Source of the DNA: Phyllostachys edulis
Lineage: Eukaryota > Streptophyta > Magnoliopsida > Poales > Poaceae
Assembly: GCA_036346405.1 (NCBI GenBank)
Contig: CM070563.1
Coordinates: 18,085,022-18,149,021, forward strand
DNA: 64,000 nt
Direction of reading: 5' to 3'
Part shown: positions 24,101 to 33,799 of the stretch, in pieces
How the letters are laid out: each line of letters opens with the position of its first letter
How positions within the stretch are numbered: position 1 is the first letter of the stretch
Translations under genes and position numbers: made by a program
The notes under the pieces: model-generated
Seen by the model: only the letters and a program-made list of their open reading frames with translations
Told to the model about the DNA's origin: nothing
The model's database searches: none

Positions 24101-24450
24101 TCCCACGAGGGAGAAATCGCCGAGGAAGAGGCGGCGGGGACGGTGATGTTGGAGGAGGACTCGGAGGAGGACCGAAGGCTAAGGCTAACAAAGGGGGTTG
24201 CAAGTCTTTGTGGTGGCGGGGAGATAGGAAGGGAAAGGTGCTAGGGGTTTGTGGCGGCTAGGAGGAGAAATGATTGGGGTTTTAGGGTTTGGTTGCATTC
24301 CCCCCCTTTAGCCTACCTTCCTTTTGGGCCTAACGCCAGAGGCCGAAAGCCCGCGGTCCAAGATCTCTAAATTAAGCCCAAAAACCCTCTTTCAACCTTT
24401 AATTCTTTTTCTAATACATTATCCTCTGTAAAGCGGAACAGGATATTACA
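21113..24450 (-). repeat. 5' LTR of the 10.1-kb element (3338 bp)
   Basis: Ends TGTAACACCCCGG and GATATTACA. Same order of landmarks as the left LTR. Compared with it, many differences are short multi-base replacements (for example 21507-21513, 21803-21815, 22081-22115) rather than single substitutions. Confidence 0.93.
23260..23715 (-). pseudogene. MAP kinase kinase (MKK3-like) fragment inside the right LTR
   Basis: Better preserved than the left copy in its N-terminal half. The minus strand reads HIFGPISNGASKVLQRAIF (glycine loop, about 23655-23715), then in another frame NEMRTLCETCCYPGLVEF, AFYMPDSR, EYMDGGSLADVIKVKKSIPN (23347-23586), then HRDIKPKN-type sequence near 23335-23365. No introns separate these blocks, which in genes are spread over several exons, so capture through a spliced transcript is likely (inference). 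Frameshifts follow KSIPN. It is the same capture as the left LTR copy, duplicated by retrotransposition. Confidence 0.87.
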
Positions 24451-24963
24451 GTTGGGACTCATCGAAGGTGATGTCCAGAGAGATCCTCACCCAACGAGCA
24501 ACAGGGTCGTAGCAGCGATAACCATTATGCTTAAGACTGTAGTCAAGAAAAACACACTTAACTGACTGAAAAGACAATCCAGGACACATCCCGGTCCAAA
24601 TCTCATATGGAGTCTTCTGTACCATTTTTTTATGAAACCCTGTTTAAAGTGAAAGTCGCTGTTTATAGAGAGTATCCCCATAAATACAATGGAAGATCAT
24701 ATTGGTTCATCATTGACCGAACCATGTCTAACAATGTTCAATTTCGTCATTCAGACACCCCATTCCATTGAGGTGTTCCCGGTGGAGTAAGCTATGGAAC
24801 AAATCCACATTTCTTTCGATAAACACCAAACTCATGGCTCAAATATTCACCTCCAAGATCTAATTGAAGAAATTTAATTGTATTGCCAAGTTGATTATAT
24901 ACCTCATTCTGAAATTCCTTGAACTTTTCAAAGGACTCAAACTTATGCCTCATTAAGTAAAAG
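24451..24963 (-). pseudogene. copia integrase, C-terminal part
   Basis: Copia sequence resumes after the 10.1-kb insertion. Minus-strand frames give CVFLDYSLKHNGYRCYDPV-type sequence (24481-24560) and, near 24740-24960, the block 'HEFGVYRKKCGFVP..TPPGTPQWNGV'-like segment that belongs to the integrase catalytic core in Angela-type elements. Integrase would join cDNA to host DNA. Frames are broken and a solo LTR cuts it at 24963. Confidence 0.75.
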
Positions 24964-27178
24964 TGTAATACTCCAAATTTAATTAAATGAGAAGAAATAA
25001 ATTAGAGAAGGACCAATTAGCAAAGCAATTTAACGAGAGGATTAGAGGGGATTCTTGTAAAAGGTAGACAACTTTGGCGGGGCTTTTGGCCCATAATTTT
25101 GGCCCAAAGGTGGGAGAGGGGCAGCCAGCCACAAACAAAAGGAGGAGGGGGAAACCCTAGCTTGCTACAGTACCACCGTGCTACAGTACCACCACTGTTC
25201 CTGTAGCATGTCCTCCCCCTACTACTGCCCCCTCCATGCTGCCCTTCCCTGGCCAAGCTCCTTCCCCACTGCTGCCAAGGGATCAAGAGGAAGGAGAAGA
25301 AGAGGAAGAAAGGAGGAAAGGGAGAAGGGAGAAGAGAAGAGAGGGGGAATCACGTGATGGTACTCGTGTTCCTCAGTGGTTCTTCAAGGGTAAATCCCAT
25401 TCCCCTTTCGATTAGTTGTTTAATAGTGTAATTAGGCGTTATCAGTTTTAGATCTGTTTAGGACAGTTAGAGTTGGCCGATGATTTTGATGAGGTTAACT
25501 AAGGAATCTATCCTGGACGCCTCCTATAGAATTGTGGGCGATGTTGCTAGGTTTCCGTAGAGTTTTGGATCACATCGTTTGGATGAGCGGTTTAGGAGTT
25601 ATGAATTTTGTCGCGCTGCTGTTCGTTAGTTCTGTTATATTTCTGACAAATGTTGTTAATAAGTCAAAAGCAGTTAGTTAAAGGATTATTTAGAAGAGCT
25701 CACTATAATGAATATTGTAGATATTTCTATTATCTTTCCATAAAACTAAAGAACATGAAATTTGGATAACTGCACCGAAAGTTATGTTAGATTTAGTGCA
25801 CTGTCCAGAAACCCTATCGTGATTTAGTTGTTCTGTTAATCAGTTTAGTGAGGGTAGAAGATGGCCGAATAAAGATGGCTCACCAACTAGGTTTAGTTGG
25901 GGAATTTGACAAGCTTTCCAGAAAGTCTAAGAATGCCCCATTTGGATCTTTGTACTAAAAGATATGAATTTTTTATTATGACTGTCTGTTAAGGGAACAA
26001 ACTGCTGTTTAAGATTTTGATAGTTGGGGTTGCGCTAGAGAATGTAGCAATTTCGTAATTTCTTCTAGCTTTATTTTGTCCAATATTGTTGTCTTAGCAT
26101 TCTTATTAAATAAATTCAGGTGGGGGATTGGTCCCAGGGGCAGCGCCCTCTTCGCATCCACCATTCTCGCACGGTTGAGGCAAGTACTTTGATTGATAGA
26201 TTAATTATGGATGTTTGATCATGATTGCAAGTATTTGGTACATTTTAGCTATGCATGGATGCTAGAATGATATGTATGTTAATGATTGTGAATGCTAGAA
26301 GTAAGAGTAAGTATATTCATGTATGATGTTGCTGCTATTACATGTTAATGATGGATAGAGTATTTGTTCATGTGCATGATGTTATCATATTTGAGGCTTG
26401 GTCACGTGGTGACCAAGTATTTATTTGAGGTCACCATCATGTATATGACGGGCTTGTGGTCCCCACACTTGTGGAGTGTGGGCTTGTGGTCCCCATACTT
26501 ACGAAGTATGGGCTCTTGGTCCCTGTGCTTGAGAGCACCGGCATGGGTATACATCGATGGTTGCATACCTTGCATTATCGGTAAAATGCAAAAAGAGTTA
26601 AAGAGAAAGGATGCATAGTGCATTGCATAAGCATGTGATATGTTATGTTGTAAAGATTTGAGAATGGATACTGATGTTATAACTGTGTGTTATAATGTCA
26701 TATTATTTGTACTTGCTGAGTCTGTGGACTCACCCTTGCTTTTGTTTGTGGTTTTAGGTACCCCTTACAAGAACGGCATGCATGGGAGGGAATAGTCATA
26801 AGAGTGGTTGCACATTGGCACGAACCATTCACATTTGAATAGATTGGATTATTGATTTAGTATTTGAGTAATCTTCTCAAAGAATTATTTATGATTACTC
26901 CCTATGCTTGGAATAAATTGTAATAGAGTTGATTAGAGGATTATAGATGCCCTTTTATTATACTTTAGTTGTTTAGCATGTTGTGGATGATCTGTGATGA
27001 TTAGTTTAAATTGGATGATTGAAAATATTGATTGATGCTATATTAGACTGTTAGAACCTCTGGTATAGTCACCTATACAAAGGAGGTTCTGCCGAAATTT
27101 AGTAAAAGGTCTTAGTTTTAGATTGTTATATTGTTAGTTTAGTAGCATTCTAGGTTCATGTTGGGCTGGGGTGTTACA
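24964..27178 (+). mobile_element. Solo LTR, 2215 bp, inserted in copia integrase
   Basis: Termini TGTAATACTCC and GGGGTGTTACA, flanked by a perfect 5-bp duplication AAAAG (24959-24963 and 27179-27183). Landmarks in forward order: TATA-poor GC-rich leader near 25080-25330, 'ggttgaggcaagtac' (26174), paired 'cttgtggtccccacac' repeats (26454-26530), 'acttgctgagtctgtggactcaccc' (26711), 'acaaaggaggttctgccg' (27077). Same family as 11932-14131 but in the opposite orientation. Confidence 0.93.
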
Positions 27179-27183
27179 AAAAG

Positions 27184-27603
27184 TTATGAAGTACTAAAAA
27201 TCACCTCTGACCAAAGTGCTCATTGTTCCAAATACATCTGTATGTATAAGGCCCAATAAGTTACTTGCCCTCTCACCTATACCTGTGAAAGGTGTCTTTG
27301 TCATTTTGCCAAGTATACAAGATTCACATGTTTCAGATGATTAAAAATTAAATGAGTTTAGAATACCATATTTATGGAGCTTCATCATGCCCTTCACATT
27401 TATATGACCTAGACAACAATGCCAAATAAAAGTGGGACTCAAATCATTAGGTCAAAGTCTCTTAGCATTAATGTTATAGATAGACACATCCTCAAGATTC
27501 AAAACATATAATCTATTCACCAATGGAGCATGACCATAAAGCATATTATCAAAATAAATTGAACAATAATTGTTCTTTATTCTGAACTTATAACCTTATG
27601 CTC
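27184..27603 (-). pseudogene. copia integrase N-terminal and GAG-pre-integrase region
   Basis: Minus-strand sequence continues integrase leftward of protease. Near 27370-27420 it gives the HC-rich block (LWHCRLGHINVKGMMKLHK-like) that forms the zinc-binding start of copia integrase. Stops and frame changes are present. It joins the 24963 segment once the solo LTR is removed. Confidence 0.65.
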
Positions 27604-27930
27604 CTAAACATGAAGCGAAATAATGTTTTTACTTAAGGCAGGAACATAATAATAATTATTTAATTCCATAACTAATCCTGAAGGTAAAGCTAATGGTAAA
27701 GTGTCAATAGATAATGCAACAACTCTTGCTCCATTTCCTACACAAAGATCAATCTCGTCTCTTGCCAAACTTCTACGCCTTATCAGTCCCTGCATCGAAT
27801 TGCAAACATGAGCAACCGATCCGGTATCAAATACACAAGAACATGTAGGAGAAGTAGCAAGATTAATTTTTATAACATTTATACCTGAACTAGAAGTCTT
27901 ACTTCCTTTGTACTTTTTCATACCTGCCAA
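27604..27930 (-). pseudogene. copia protease region
   Basis: An open frame reads MAGMKKYKGSKTSSSGINVIKIN, then VFDTGSVAHVCNSMQGL, VGNGARVVALSIDTLPLALPSG and NNYYYVPALSKNIISL. The D-T-G-S triad followed by the V-G-N-G.(R/S)V block and 'VP.L.KN(I/L)IS' is the copia retropepsin with the start of the GAG-pre-integrase domain. In Angela-type elements the same N-terminal KKYLEELKKKKG-like stretch precedes it, supporting the lineage call. Confidence 0.85.
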
Positions 27931-28399
27931 GTACTTCTTACAATACTCTTCCAGTACCTAGTCTCATGACAATGGTATCATTCTGTATCAGGCTTAGGAC
28001 CTAGCGTAAGCTTTTTAAGCTTAGCCTTGAGACTCTCGATCTCATCTTGAGTCTTTCTTGTGTCTTTTTCCTTTCCCCAAGACTTACCCTTCTTCTTGAA
28101 GCTAGTAGTCTTTTGAACCATCATCACATGTTAGAACTTTTCTTGATGCCCTCCTCAACACCCTTAAGCAAGCCATGCAACTAGGTCATTGACTTCTCCA
28201 TGCCATTCATATGAAAATTCAATATGATGGGCTCAAAACTCACAGGGATCGATTGAAGAATCACATCAGTAGCCAACTCTTGCCTAAGGGGAAAACCAAG
28301 CTTTTCCAAGCTCTCAATATAACCAATCATCTTGATCACATAAGGACTGACCGGGCTACCTTCTGACAGCCTACAAGAAAATAATGCATTGGAGGTCTT
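27931..28399 (-). pseudogene. copia gag C-terminal part and nucleocapsid
   Basis: Basic sequence following gag, with KTTSFKKKGKSWGKEKDTRKTQDEIE-type coding near 28040-28110 and 'CHYC.DTRYWKRSCKKYL'-like zinc-knuckle remnants near 27930-27990. Frames shift several times. It connects the gag core to protease. Confidence 0.6.
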
Positions 28400-28753
28400 C
28401 TACCTCTCTACCCATGCTTGGTCCTGAAATATGCCTATCATACCCATAATCATATTGTAAGCATCAGTGGTCTCATATTGCTTCTGAAGCTCAGGGTTTA
28501 TAGTGGCAAGCATAAGATAGAGTACATCGACTGCGTCATTACAATGCTTCTCATAAGCATTCTTTTCAGTACGAGTAGCATCTGTATTCGGTTCATTTGG
28601 ATAGGGACCCTCTAGAACATATTCCTTCTTTTCTTGTTTGAGAAAAAATCTCGGATTGCGAAACCAGTCAATGAAGTTTGTTCCGTTCAGCTTTTCTTTC
28701 TCAAAAATAGATCGCAAGTTAAAGGTAGGAGTGGAGGAAGTACTAGGTGCCAT
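28400..28753 (-). pseudogene. copia gag N-terminal domain
   Basis: A 117-codon frame starting with an ATG at 28751-28753 reads MAPSTSSTPTFNLRSIFEKE, KLNGTNFIDWFRNPRFFLKQ, EKKEYVLEGPYPNEP, YEKHCNDAVDVLYLMLATIN, PELQKQYETTDAYNMI. This strongly resembles the gag start of BARE1/RIRE1/Angela copia elements (LNGTNF.DW.RN.R..LKQEKKEYVLE). It forms the particle shell. The frame ends early, at GIFQDQAWVER, consistent with a truncated relic. Confidence 0.88.
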
Positions 28754-29242
28754 GATCTACAACAGAAAATATATATATGCAAAATTTAACAAAAGATACT
28801 CCCACTATTTGTTCGAAACCAAGGTTCCCTCTAACTTCATATAGTGGGTTCAAGATCCATATTTCATTAAGTCCTAGTGAGCTTTGGCATCACTCCTAGA
28901 AACCTAGTGATTTGGGTAAGCAACCCCTTGCCAATCATATGTCATATGACGCTTGTTTGTTGGGTGGCACATTATGCCCCGGCGACCAACACTATGCCTC
29001 AAGGCCCAAAACCATTTTGTTAGCCTTGTCAAGTTAAACCAATACTATGTGTGTGGGTGTCCGACACCCACCCTATCTTATTAAGATAGTTAATGACACC
29101 CTACATCGGTAGACCTACCAATTAATGATCAAAATCGTGATAAGCACAACAATTGAAAAGACATCAAGTTTACTTAATTTTTCTTGAGGGTACTACTCTA
29201 TCATGTCAAAACATCTAATGATAAAAACCTGATCTATAGTAT
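28754..29242 (-). other. copia leader, part next to gag
   Basis: Non-coding leader between PBS and gag. It contains tcgaaaccaaggttccctct-like sequence and a short inverted repeat around 29040-29090 (gggtgtccgacaccc). It is interrupted at 29242 by the PIF/Harbinger insertion and continues at 31940. Confidence 0.6.
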
Positions 29243-29688
29243 GGCCCTCTTTGTTTAGGCTTAGGCTTTTTGGTTTATAGCTTAAAGCCAGCTTTTTGGC
29301 TTAATCAGCTTATAAGCCTCTAAGCTTTTTAAGCCAAACTTTGTTGTTTGGTAGTCAGGCTTTTTGTAGGATGTTGGCTTATTGAGTTGTGTGTGAAGGA
29401 TGAAAGGTCTGAAATGCCCTGAAGGGTTTAAAGGACCTTGTTAAACATGTATTTAAACTGATTTTTTTCATGGGACCTGAAAATATGACGATACATACAT
29501 TTGTACATATGAAACAAAATGGATATCGTTCGTAGTGCATGCAAGTATTTATTTTGGACAATGCACAATGAAAGAAATTAATATAGAAATGCCAATATCA
29601 GTCAACCAAACAAAATAACACAGTAACAAAATAATATTTATTCATATATGATGCAATCATCTTGTCACCGCAACATGTATATATCATA

Positions 29689-30815
29689 CTAATGTAATCT
29701 ATTTACCCTCTTGCAGACCATTAAAGAAGTAGCAATACTATCACGAAAGAAACCCATATCTCCATCGTCAATTGCTGATCCATTAACATTGTGCCCTCCA
29801 AATGATATAGTTTGTGTATCGTTTGGATCATAATCTTTGTCAAGATCACATCTCTCAAAAATTTCATCACGTAAAGCACTATCTCTAATGAATTTGTGTA
29901 GCGCCATACATGCAATTATAATTTTCATTTGGATCTTCATTTTGTAACTTGGCAACGCCAACAAGATTCTCCATTTCATCTTCAACACGCCAAAGGAACG
30001 CTCAATCACATTGCGAAGGGACGAGTGAGCGTGATTGAACACCTTGTATTTCCCACTCGGTTGTTGACCATGGTGAAATTCTGGTAAATGGTACTTTTGG
30101 CCTTTGTAAGGAGCTAGATAGCCCTTTCGATTGGGATAACCCGCATCAACAAGGTAATATCTCCCTACATACATGAAACTTATAAATGTTGACAATACAA
30201 ATTTGGAATGTTATCATAATAATTATTTATATGATTAAAGAAGCTAATTACCTTCAGGAGGATGTGGAAACCGGTTCGAATACTTGTCCAAAGTGTTATT
30301 GAAAATCCTTGTGTCATGCGCTGAACCCGGCCATCCGGCGACAACAAAGGTAAACCTCATGTCAAAGTCACACACTGCCATCACGTTTTGAGACGTATAT
30401 CCATGACGACCAGTGTGGGCAACCTGCTCATCCGCTGGAACAAAAATAGGTACATGTGTGCCATCAATTGCACCTATGCAATTGTTAAAATGCGGCGTGA
30501 AGCGGTTATCTTGAAGTCTTGGATGCACTGTTGTGAACTCTGGATCCGATGGTCTAATATTATCTTTAGATAAAAGATAGACACATTCCAAGACTTCACC
30601 AAACTTTCTATTGATTGTTTCCGTTGACCTTTTGAAGTGGTTTTGAACTTGAGTAACTGACTGAGGGCCACCAACTGTCCATAAGAACATAGCCAAAGAT
30701 TCTACAGAAGTCATAGTCCTAGTTGATTTCAAGCCGTAATTTGCAACCAAAGTTTCATGCAAACTATCAAAAATAGCCCTACTCATTCGAAACATCGAGT
30801 AACAATCTCTCACCC
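29689..30815 (-). CDS. PIF/Harbinger transposase (DDE_Tnp_4 nuclease)
   Basis: Two exons can be read. The first (30815-30252) begins after an acceptor-like 'ttatatttaacag' and encodes CYSMFRMSRAIFDSL, the HTH-like VESLAMFLWTVGGPQSVTQV and IGAIDGTHVPI, QNVMAVCDFDMRFTFV, GWPGSAHDTRIF. A GT-AG intron of 87 bp spans 30251-30165. The second exon encodes GRYYLVDAGYPNRKGYLAPY, KVFNHAHSSLRNVIERSFGV and the C-terminus to the stop at 29689. The catalytic triad D (GAIDGTH), D (GSAHDTR) and E (NVIERSFG) is intact and the frame is uninterrupted. The upstream start exon is not identified, so completeness is uncertain. It would cut and paste elements with matching ends. Confidence 0.85.
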
Positions 30816-31387
30816 TGTTAAATATAACTTCAGAGAAAGCAAAACTGCATTAGGAGGGTGCATATATATGTTCAGTATATAACCATGAATTTTCGAAGAT
30901 ACAAGGTTGAAGAAATTCGACTCACATGATGTTTATTCACTAGTCAAGAACATGTATTGTACACATAAGAAATCACATGGAATACAAGATTCAGAATTTT
31001 AGATGGAATCTGATTCTTCATCTTGACACTACATGACGATCAAATTCAAAATGGCGTATCTGAATTGGTGGTTTTGAAGACTTGATCAAGTAAACTTTTG
31101 AGGTATTTAGCACTTAACATATTTGACCAAAACTGGACACGATCATATGCCATTGCTGTCGAATGATCGGTATTTAAGAGATTCAGAGAAATCATTTTCA
31201 ATCACTATAGAAAACAGGTCTTTGCCATTTTGCGAGTGATCTTGAACAAATCACAACAATTACGTATATGGAACAAGCAGCGGGACACAAGATCACGCCT
31301 TTATTTCAATAACTAACTCAAATCACATGATTGATCGGGAACGATACACGGCGATAAACCGATGACCGCAATTGGACTCACCTTGAT

Positions 31388-31765
31388 CTAGAAGGAGGCG
31401 TCGTGCGGAGAGGAAACAATGTCGGGAGGGATATGGGAGGCGGCGGCGAGGAGATGGGAGGCGGCGCCGTTGGGATGGAAGATGAGAGGCGGCGGCGATG
31501 GGGATGGGAGGCAGCGGCGTTCGGGGGCGGCGACAAAGGGATGAGGAACGGAGAGGGGGGCGCCGTCGGGAGGAGGTGGGGCGGCGGCGTTCGGGAGGAT
31601 GGGAGCAAGGCGTCCGGGAGGAAGGAGAGTAGGAGGTGTTGGGTTGGGGAAGGGAGCAACAGGCAGGCGTCGGGTTGGGGGAAGGAATCGATGGAAAAAA
31701 CGAAATGGTTTGCAATTATATACTAATGGCAATTTGAGGGTAATTTTAACGAAGTTCGGTGGCAA
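31388..31765 (-). other. Proline-rich GC island at the 5' end of the PIF element
   Basis: An open frame of 125 codons on the minus strand is almost entirely P, S, A, H and R. The opposite strand is Gly/Arg-rich. It may be a transcribed leader or the remains of the first exon or of ORF1. No domain is visible. Confidence 0.35.
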
Positions 31766-31939
31766 ATAGATATTCTATTCCGCAAAAGCCAAAAAAAGCA
31801 CCTATCACCTAGCTTATGGCTTTTAGGCTTAAATTGGCTTAAACTTATTATAAGCCGGACAAAAAAGTTACCCCTTTGTTTAGGCTTTGGCTTTTTTTGC
31901 TTTTAAGCCAGACAAAAAGCCTAAACAAAGAGGGCCTAT

Positions 31940-32750
31940 AACAAGAACAAAATAAACATTCACGTAAAATTATATTAAATTGTGAAATAGTATGGTCCTT
32001 AATATGGCAATCGCCATCACCACGCTTCCTGTCCATCGAGCCATCATGCTTGAAATCACCACATTCATCTACTAAGCAATTAGTCCTAAAAGCTAGTAAT
32101 GACTTACATATGACAATATCAAGCATCACATGTCGGCACGCAGATCGTTATAAAATAATATGTAGCTCGATGGCTATAACTCAGCATGACACGTAGGCCA
32201 TGACAAAAATCTATACATGCATCACATACATAATGGGCCATACTATTCACATCAATCCCTGCAAAAGGTGTTATGCATAGAATCCAATTCTATTAGGTGA
32301 TATCAACACATAATACTATATAACGCGACAACGTTTACCTAGCACGGCGGTCCCTTGGATAAAAAATTCGGGACATGAATCTTATTCACATAATCGATCC
32401 TTGGAAATTCATCGAATTAATCATATTAACCCTATTCTAAACCAATCTGATCATCGCTTCCATACGACTACGCATCGTAACATAGCCCGATGACGAAATT
32501 TCGACCGGTAGGAGTATCAAGCAATACGACCATGAACAAGCGCAGTTAATCATCTAGTGCTATCAACTCATATCTCTCACAAACCCATCTGCTATCGTTG
32601 AAACCAATTGATCTCATCAACCAATGCCTAAACCGCTCCATCCATATGAACCGACCTAGGTTTCCATACCAAAAATAGCAGTAGATCCAATCTACTACTA
32701 CCACATATCTAGTATATGCGGCCGATCTAGATGATGAACTATACGAGATA
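31940..32750 (-). other. copia leader, part next to the PBS
   Basis: Non-coding leader of the copia element on the other side of the PIF insertion. No coding sequence, structured RNA or repeat could be supported. Confidence 0.55.
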
Positions 32751-32762
32751 GCTCTGATACCG
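32751..32762 (-). other. Primer binding site of the copia element
   Basis: Minus strand reads CGGTATCAGAGC, the tRNA-iMet primer site with the first T changed to C. Confidence 0.75.
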
Positions 32763-32947
32763 CTAAAGGGATACAGGTAGGCTACACTAGCTGGCAATTC
32801 AAAAATTCTACCACATAAACTAGAAAGCCATGCAAGCAAGCGATCATAGATCGTTACCACTAGACGCGCAGTACAGCAGAAGAAGAGTTGGAGTAGCCTG
32901 ATCCAATGTCGAGCACATAAATGTAGTAGTTATAGTCGATCATCCAA
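32763..32947 (-). repeat. copia 5' LTR, 3' part
   Basis: The end of the 5' LTR next to the PBS, up to the CACTA insertion. It joins 43253-44571 to make an LTR of about 1.5 kb. Confidence 0.7.
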
Positions 32948-33385
32948 CACTACTACAGGAACCGACATCACAGACGGTTGGAACCGTCATCACAGGCGGT
33001 TTCCGAACCATCTATGTTTGTTGATGCGTGATAACAGACATTATCACGAGCGGTACAAAACCGCGTGATACGAAATATCACGAGCGGTTTTATTAAAAAC
33101 CGTGCAGTGAAGTCAAAATATCGCGCAGGCGGTTTCAGCCGAAAACCGTCGTGATACGAGAATATCACGAGCGGTTCTAAACAAAAACCGTGCGTGATAG
33201 GAGAATATCACGAGCGGTTCTAAATAAAAACCGTGCGTGATTTGTGAATATCACGAGCGGCTTTTGTATAGAACCGTCGTGATATTCTCCTATCCTGAGC
33301 GGTTTGCGATGGAAACCGCATGCGTGATACTTGCCTTCCTGAGCGGTTTTAACAAAAACCATCTGTGATAGCTCATACCCACCTT
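32948..33385. repeat. Left subterminal repeats of CACTA-1
   Basis: Seven or more copies of a hairpin-forming unit, 'tatcacgagcggtt(N)aaaaaccgtgcgtgata', spaced 45-60 bp. In En/Spm elements such repeats bind the accessory transposition protein; that role here is by analogy. Confidence 0.88.
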
Positions 33386-33799
33386 ACGGTTCTTTGTTTT
33401 CTGGCTAGCCTCGGGAATTGCTAGCCATGCCCTCTGAAAATAAGCATTCACGAAGCAGATTCAAACATTCACAAAAATAGATTCAAGCGACCATGAAAAC
33501 TCAAAGTGATCATTACTCAAAATAAATTACAAAAGATCGCATTTGTTCAAGTATTGTCGCTATAGTTACAACTAGATTACAATTGTTTTGCGTTGAGAGG
33601 TTTTAGTGGGGTGATGCTCGGGTTGGCGGCGAGTGAAACTCTCGTTGTCGTTAATGATTCTGAGTTGATAAAGGCGCAGAGCTTCCTCGAATGTCCTTGA
33701 TCTCTTCATAGCGAGTCCATCACATTGTAAATTCAAGGCACTGCCGCTAGCAAGAGTAAAGTGGTAAGATATATATATTTAAATTTATAATTAGGAAAT

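Larger units (their letters stand above)
14351..24450 (-). mobile_element. 10.1-kb non-autonomous LTR retrotransposon with kinase fragments in both LTRs
   Basis: Two direct LTRs (14351-17699 and 21113-24450) enclose a 3413-bp internal domain. The whole unit is flanked by a perfect 5-bp duplication GTTGG (14346-14350 and 24451-24455). The PBS for tRNA-iMet next to the right LTR and a polypurine tract next to the left LTR show that the element reads on the minus strand. No gag, protease, RT, RNase H or integrase can be seen in the internal domain on any frame, so it must have used the proteins of another element (LARD-like). Both LTRs contain a MAP kinase kinase fragment in sense orientation. 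Confidence 0.93.
29243..31936 (-). mobile_element. PIF/Harbinger DNA transposon, 2694 bp
   Basis: Terminal inverted repeats GGCCCTCTTTGTTTAGGCTT at 29243 and its complement ending at 31936, flanked by a 3-bp duplication TAT (29240-29242 and 31937-31939). It carries a transposase with DDE motifs on the minus strand. The inner sequence of both ends is rich in 'aagcctaaa/gcttttaagcc' repeats. A usual Myb-like ORF1 of this superfamily is not recognised, although a proline-rich GC island occupies 31388-31715. Confidence 0.9.

Noticed and set aside
32948..33385. CRISPR-like array of regular repeats
   Set aside because: Units alternate in orientation and belong to the subterminal region of a CACTA transposon with matching TIRs and TSD; the genome is a plant.
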